Below are positions 50,087 to 64,000 of a DNA stretch of 64,000 bases, in pieces; position 1 is the stretch's first letter, and each line of letters opens with the position of its first letter. The position numbers and the translations under genes are program-made. The notes under the pieces were generated by a model. It was given only the letters and a program-made list of their open reading frames with translations. It had not been told where the DNA came from and searched no databases. Origin of the DNA: Pomacea canaliculata (Eukaryota > Mollusca > Gastropoda > Architaenioglossa > Ampullariidae); NCBI RefSeq assembly GCF_003073045.1, contig NC_037593.1, forward strand, positions 15,694,735 through 15,758,734, read 5' to 3'.

Positions 50087-51624
50087 ATGGGTTTTAAGAT
50101 GCCTCACATTACTGTTATCGGGGGACTCGTCGCCTCAGGCATCGCGCTCCTGTTTCAAGTCATCGCCGTGGCAGCCGCCGGCTGGATCAAGCAAACAAAT
50201 GCCGACATCACCGGCGGGCTATGGAAATACTGTATTTTGAATAGTTGTAAAGACATTTCGTCTGACTTAGAGGCTGGTGAGGAGATAATTGCGCTCACAC
50301 ACACACTCCAACAGCATACACAGACACTTCGTGTTTCTCTCCCTATATTTATATAATCCCGAAAGATATCAAAGAGGGTTAGTTAAGTAAAAAGATAGAT
50401 AAAGACAGAACAACGGAAATTTTGAGTGGTTGGGTAAGTGTAAAACAACTTTAACGACTTATGTCTTAAAAACCAGAAGGAAATCTCACGTGGACGTGCA
50501 TGAGGACCGTGTTACATGCAGTCAGTGCAGTGCTGTGACTAGTGTAGATATACTTTTACACACGTGTAAGCAGGACCATAACTAAAATTCCCATACTTCT
50601 TACTCTCTCTGTGTGTGATTCTATTTGTCCTATAGGGATGTGTGTAATTTTCTTCATGTTGTGATAATGTTTCTCAGTCTCTCTGTTTATACAGAAATGT
50701 GAATGATTCTCTTTGTCTTGTAGAAGTGTGGATAATTTTCTTCATTTTGCCATAATGTGTATCAGTATCTTTATGTGTTTTATTATTTTTGTCCCACATA
50801 TATGACTCTCTTTATTCTATACATTTATGCACATGATTCTCGTAATTTTATAGATATGTGTGTACATTTAAATGATTCTCACTATGCTGTAGACATATGT
50901 GCATGATTCTCTTAGTGCTATAGATATGTGTGTCTGGTTTTCTTTGCTGTATAGAGACGTGTGTGTGAGTTTGCTTGTTATATAGACACATTCAAATTAT
51001 TCTCACTATATTGTGGAGATGTGTGTATGATTCTCTGTTCTGTAGAGATGTGTGTATAATTCTCTCGGTCACAGACTGGCTCGACGCGACGAGGGCATTT
51101 GCACTACTGGGACTTTTTTTCATCGCCGGGGCTCTCGCCGCTGGCATTCTCATCATGGTCCTCGATAAGAAATTCCTGGCTCTCATCGCTGGTGCAGTGG
51201 CTCTCGTTGCAGGTAAAGGTTCATGGCTGTATGCATGCATGTGTGTGTGTGTATATATATAATGTATATAGGTAATTAATTATATTTATAGATATTAAAA
51301 ATGGTTGAAAAATATTTTATTGTCCAGTATTAAATTTCCGTTAAACAAAGACACAAAGTAAGTCCGAGACACGAAATGAAAAAAGTGGAGACAGCTACAA
51401 GTAATTAACTGCATCAAAAGTTATTTGTTTCAGCTCTGTTCGTGTTGATCTCGTTTGCCGTCTTCGCAGACAACAGAAAAGTTTCGTTTTCAGAGCAGAT
51501 GTTCAAGCTGTCCTACTGCTTCGCTCTGTCAGTTGTCACCTTCGTCTTGTGCATCGGCTCTGGCGCCTCCTTCATCCTCTCGAACTTCCTCCCAGGATCC
51601 TCGGTTGCGTCTTCTACTGGTTAA
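50087..51624 (+). CDS. Gene G: claudin-like four-pass membrane protein, type I
   Basis: Exons 50087-50276, 51075-51212 and 51434-51624, phase 1, encode 172 residues from MGFKMPHI. The first loop holds GLW at 44-46, Cys49 and Cys54 but is otherwise very different from gene A, with two extra residues. Exon 2 differs from A by four bases in 138, two of them changing a residue. Intron 1 is a run of acceptor-like units (about 50610-51074). The tail SSTG is shared with A. A possible poly(A) signal is at 52067-52072. Confidence 0.85.
50610..51074 (+). repeat. Array of acceptor-like units in intron 1 of gene G
   Basis: About a dozen degenerate units of ATGTGTGTATGATTCT plus pyrimidines plus ATAG or GTAG (for example CCTATAG, CTTGTAG, GCTGTAG, GCTATAG, TTCTGTAG), the last leading to the true acceptor GGTCACAG at 51074. 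Confidence 0.55.
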
Positions 51625-52074
51625 TAGTTATCCTCCCAAAATTGTAGGAGGATTCTAGGTAGAGGATAGCATGTAGAAAGAACCTTTGAAATACTTAAAG
51701 GAAGGCATATTAAAACTGAAAATTATTATTCTACAACCAAGGTATATTTTTTATACTTTAATTTTCCTTTTATCATTTATACACAATAATTTGTTATCGC
51801 ACTCTGTTTTGTGGGGGTTTAATAGGGGAGAGAATTGCTTTGACCGAATTTACCCCCACCACCCTGTTGACCAACGTTTGTCTCCCTTACTCTGTCTACA
51901 GTTTGTAGAGGTGAGTTAAAGGAATAGCTAGGTGCTGCATACCAAGACAGTAGATTAAAGTGTTATATATTACCACAGTTCTCATTTCGTTCGTTGCTTT
52001 CGTGTTTATCCTATGGTATTTATGAAAATCTACTAAATGTCATAAAATGCACATAAAGAACAAAACAATAAACA

Positions 52075-53640
52075 CGATTAGAGTGCGAAAACATGCCCAC
52101 ACAAATCACACACTCGCGAGTATACACACAGACATTAAAGTATATTAATACATACCAACACTCTAACATGTACGTACAAGTCTTCCATGTCTTTCTGATT
52201 TCATTCTTTATTCCGTACGAGGAATCTGTAGAATAAGTTATTTAATTTTCGAAGGAAAAATAAAAATAAAATTAACATGGTGAACTTTTTACAGAGTAAT
52301 GTACACACAGATTGTAAATCCACATCTGATCTTCAGTTTTTAATAGTAGTTCTAGAGATAGTAACCGACGATTACTACACAGCAGTTGGACAAAGCAGTT
52401 CTCTGATCGTTGTTTATCGTCGTTAATCAACGCTGCGGAGGGTAAGTCTTCTGTTTAATGACACTGAATCTCAAATATATTCACGAACACCACAAAGCAT
52501 CGTTCAGGATGTGCTGTCACTGCGGAAAAGCAAGTGTTTGGAAGAGAGAGAGAGATCTTTCTTGTATCTCACTGGTATGATCGTATGAACTGGTATGAAG
52601 AAAAACAATTGTGTCATCTCTTTTAAGTAAATGCAGGAGTTTGGACAGAGTCGATTGTTCGGGTGTTATTTGGTGAAATCTCTTTCTGTGCAAACAGTAA
52701 AGAAGAAGAAAGCAGATGAAGATAAACTCAGCGTGTCATTAGAAGCAGGCGCACAAATATATCCGACAGAATTTTTAGAGGCACACGAATGTTCACCTCC
52801 TTTTGATAAGAAATAAAAAGACATGTGATGTATCAAGTATCGAAGCAGCTTTGTTTTTATTAAAACAACAACAACAGAACACACACACACACACACACTG
52901 CCTATTTCTGCAAAACCGAGAAGTGCCTGTTAAGTGTTTATTGATCACCAAACACTCCGTTTCATTACATTTTATTAGTTGAAAAAAATTTAAATGCTTT
53001 TCAAATTTTAAAATATAGGTCTACCTCTGCTCGATTTTAACAGGAAGGTTGCCAACGTGGCAATTTTTTCCACTTATTTTCTATGCCTGGTTCTGCCTTT
53101 AGGTCGCTCTCAAAGGGTAAGGGAGACAGCTGTTGCAAGACTAAGCATTTTCCTTGTTCCAGTTGCTTCCCTTGCACTAGACAATCGTGTACCGCAGACA
53201 GCAACATACACACAACACCAAGTTTGCATTTTGTAGCAACTGCAGTCAAGATTAGTTGTTCACAGAAGAATAACAGATACACAAGTACACATAAATGCAC
53301 ACACTACACGACTGAGAACTAAACAAAACAGCTCGCACACAAACTCTCGCATACTTCATGAATTTAAATTCTTCTTTCAAGAGAACATCGATGAAAACTG
53401 AACTTGAAAAAAAAAAAAAAAACAAAAACAAAAAACGAACGACAATTAGCTGCACTTTTGTTGAAAGTGATTGTTTCCCTCCACATTTCAGCTTCCAGAG
53501 TAGTTTTCCTTAGTGTTCTATTTCCCCAGAGTTTTCTCCTTTTTCAGTAACTTTAATGTCTCTTAGACCGTTTCGTCGGCCGTTCCTCCTGTGAGACTGT
53601 CCAACGAGACATCTGATGCTGAGAACGACTCGACCTCAAA
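52075..53640. other. Intergenic region between gene G and the channel gene
   Basis: Tail-to-tail interval. The part nearest the channel gene should hold its 3' UTR; on the minus strand AATAAA-type signals lie near 52971 and 52861. A CA run at 52879-52900 and an A-rich stretch at 53408-53435 are present. No coding exon is recognisable. Confidence 0.45.
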
Positions 53641-62181
<8,541 letters not shown>

Positions 62182-62221
62182 CGCGACGATGATGACGAAA
62201 AGGAGTATATATATATATAGT

Positions 62222-62338
62222 GATGGAGGTGGCAAGACTTCCCGCTGTCCACAGCTGCTTGAAAGAGGTGGCAAGAATTCCCGCTGTCCACAGCTGCTTG
62301 ATGGAGGTTCCAAGACTTCCCGCTGTCCACAGCTGCTC
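62222..62338 (-). repeat. 39-bp tandem repeat, 3 copies, in the channel 5' leader
   Basis: Units begin at 62222, 62261 and 62300 and share CCCGCTGTCCACAGCTGCT. They lie 40-157 bases upstream of the channel ATG. The 13-codon period keeps the channel frame open upstream, but there is no in-frame ATG, so the repeat is most simply 5' UTR or promoter. Confidence 0.85.
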
Positions 62339-64000
62339 TACTCACCAGTTACATGAGCGCAAACAAATAGCCAGCCTCTGATCTTCACCCTTTACATCGA
62401 TCCAACGCCTCACCCGTTTGGCTGGATTTCCTTCTAAGACACTAGTTCCCACAAAGACGTTTGATTCTGCTTACTGGCCCCATCACTGAAAACTACTTTT
62501 TTTTCTTTTTCTCTCCCTCTCCCTATTTGCTTCTATGTTGGCTCCAGAGAGATTTGTTCTTCGTTCATTTCTCGATCTGCGCTCCGGCACCTCGAAATCA
62601 TGTGACATAAAAACAACCAAAGGACGAAAGCACACTCCGAGACCCAAAGCTGTGATAAAGGTGGTCTACACCATCGACAAGCGACCGGCTAGGTGGCGCT
62701 CGCTGCACACAGCTTAATGAAATATTTAGACGCTTGAGCCTGCTGGCGTCGCCTCTGTGCATCTAGATGGAAGTTTAGACGAGCATCTGGTGAAACGGGA
62801 GCACTTCGTCCATTGCTGCTCTTTGCTCATTAATCCTTTCTTGGAGGCATCTGGAACAAAAATGCAAATGTTGCTCGCAAAATGTCTGCTTGATGTGGGT
62901 CACACACAATGGCTGAGGCTGTAAAAAAGCATTAGCTAGTGCATAACCTACAGCGAATATTACTTATTTATAACCAGTTGACATGGAATCAGTATCTGCA
63001 AGTAATGCAGCGGCATTCATCGAAACTTGTGTCCACCATGATGCAAGCTGCTGTGCAGCAATTTCATCCCGATAATCATTCCTTTCATTACTATAACATT
63101 CAGCCAATTCTCATCCAGAAGAACAATTCTTTTCTTCCCTTCTGACAAATATTTAGGTAATGTTTACTAAACATGGCACCACTTTTTTTTTTCATCGTCT
63201 GTAAGCATGTCTGTACTCGAAAATGAAATTATGGGTTTATCACATGTGTTATCATTTAATAATATTTAATTACAATCATTTATTATGCACCTATATAACC
63301 GGTAAAAGGAACACTCATGCAACCAATGTAGACCATTCATAAAACACTAGGAACATTTTACCTTCAAGCTACGACAGTCATTGCACTTACTCCTTCAAAT
63401 AAAATGTATTTTTTCCATACAAAACATTTACCAGTTGTCATTTTCAAATTAGCAAGTTTTAAAGACATATTTGAAGAGTAAGACAAATAATGAGTGTTTA
63501 ATTTCGAATCCATACTTCACAGTTTTTAAAAACTGGAGTCTGTGCGAGTTATTCTTGACTAGACACAGACGATGTCTTTACCTGAAGAGCAGTGGGAGAA
63601 AGGGGAGAGGAGTGAGATTAGACTAGAAAGGTGGCTGGGAGCCAAGGCCAACCAACAATCTTGTATTTGATAAGCTTTGAAACTAATTCGTGCAGCAGAA
63701 CAAAAAAAAAAAAAAGACTCTCTGAACTGAGGAGCATAATCTACAAAACAATGATAATCGCGTTTTGTTTCATATTTCATAATAAATAATGAGAGGATCT
63801 GTTACGCATTTTTAATAAATATACGAATTTCGCAATATAAATAATTTATCTAATAAACCTAATGAATAATAATAATAATTATTATTTTTTTTAAAACAAC
63901 ACTTTTACAGACCGAGTCAGTCGTCCTCTCCTCTGCACGAAGGGATCCACGATCCATCGTAGGTATCGCATAATCTATTATCTACGAACGACAACAGACT
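62339..64000. other. Right flank, upstream of the channel gene
   Basis: Expected to hold the promoter of the channel gene. I see no clear TATA box or coding exon. A microsatellite-like AAT/ATT stretch lies near 63866-63892. Confidence 0.4.

Overview
The window is animal (eukaryotic) genomic DNA: AT-rich, full of microsatellites and cut-and-paste transposon remnants, with genes split into exons that have standard GT-AG borders. A mollusc, probably a gastropod, is my best guess. This rests on the tandem expansion of short four-pass membrane proteins and on a TASK-type potassium channel with Leu at position 159, as I recall for the pond snail channel. It is an inference.

From about 5.8 to 52 kb there is a tandem array of seven short claudin-like four-pass membrane protein genes, all on the + strand. 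Each has three coding exons separated by phase-1 introns: gene A (9297-10671), B (13972-15406), C (23024-24933), D (29104-30893), E (35494-36896), F (44149-45934) and G (50087-51624). They fall into three subtypes: type I (A, G), type II (B, E) and type III (C, D, F). The order is I-II-III-III-II-III-I. The membrane segments are nearly unchanged within a subtype, while the extracellular loops differ strongly.

Each gene is preceded by a non-coding cassette: an RFX-like X-box, a TATA-like AATAAAAG or GTTAAAAG about 15-20 bases downstream, then an untranslated leader exon ending in AAG|GTAAGT. The cassettes were copied with the genes. An extra cassette lies at 12776. The B-type cassette has been cleanly deleted in front of gene E, which now sits behind a G-type cassette. 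The spacers are modules of several hundred bases to 3 kb repeated two to five times, with different microsatellites grown at the same site in different copies, and transposon insertions that date the duplications.

From 53.6 to 62.2 kb on the - strand lies one four-exon gene for a complete TASK-type two-pore-domain potassium channel (KCNK3/KCNK9 family, 367 residues). It is tail to tail with the array. Its first selectivity filter reads Ala-Val-Ile-Gly-Tyr-Gly instead of Thr-Thr-Ile-Gly-Tyr-Gly. Its intron 2 carries a long CTG/TTG repeat just before exon 3.

The first 5.8 kb and the last 1.6 kb hold no gene I can recognise. All exon structures were read by eye and are unsupported by transcripts.
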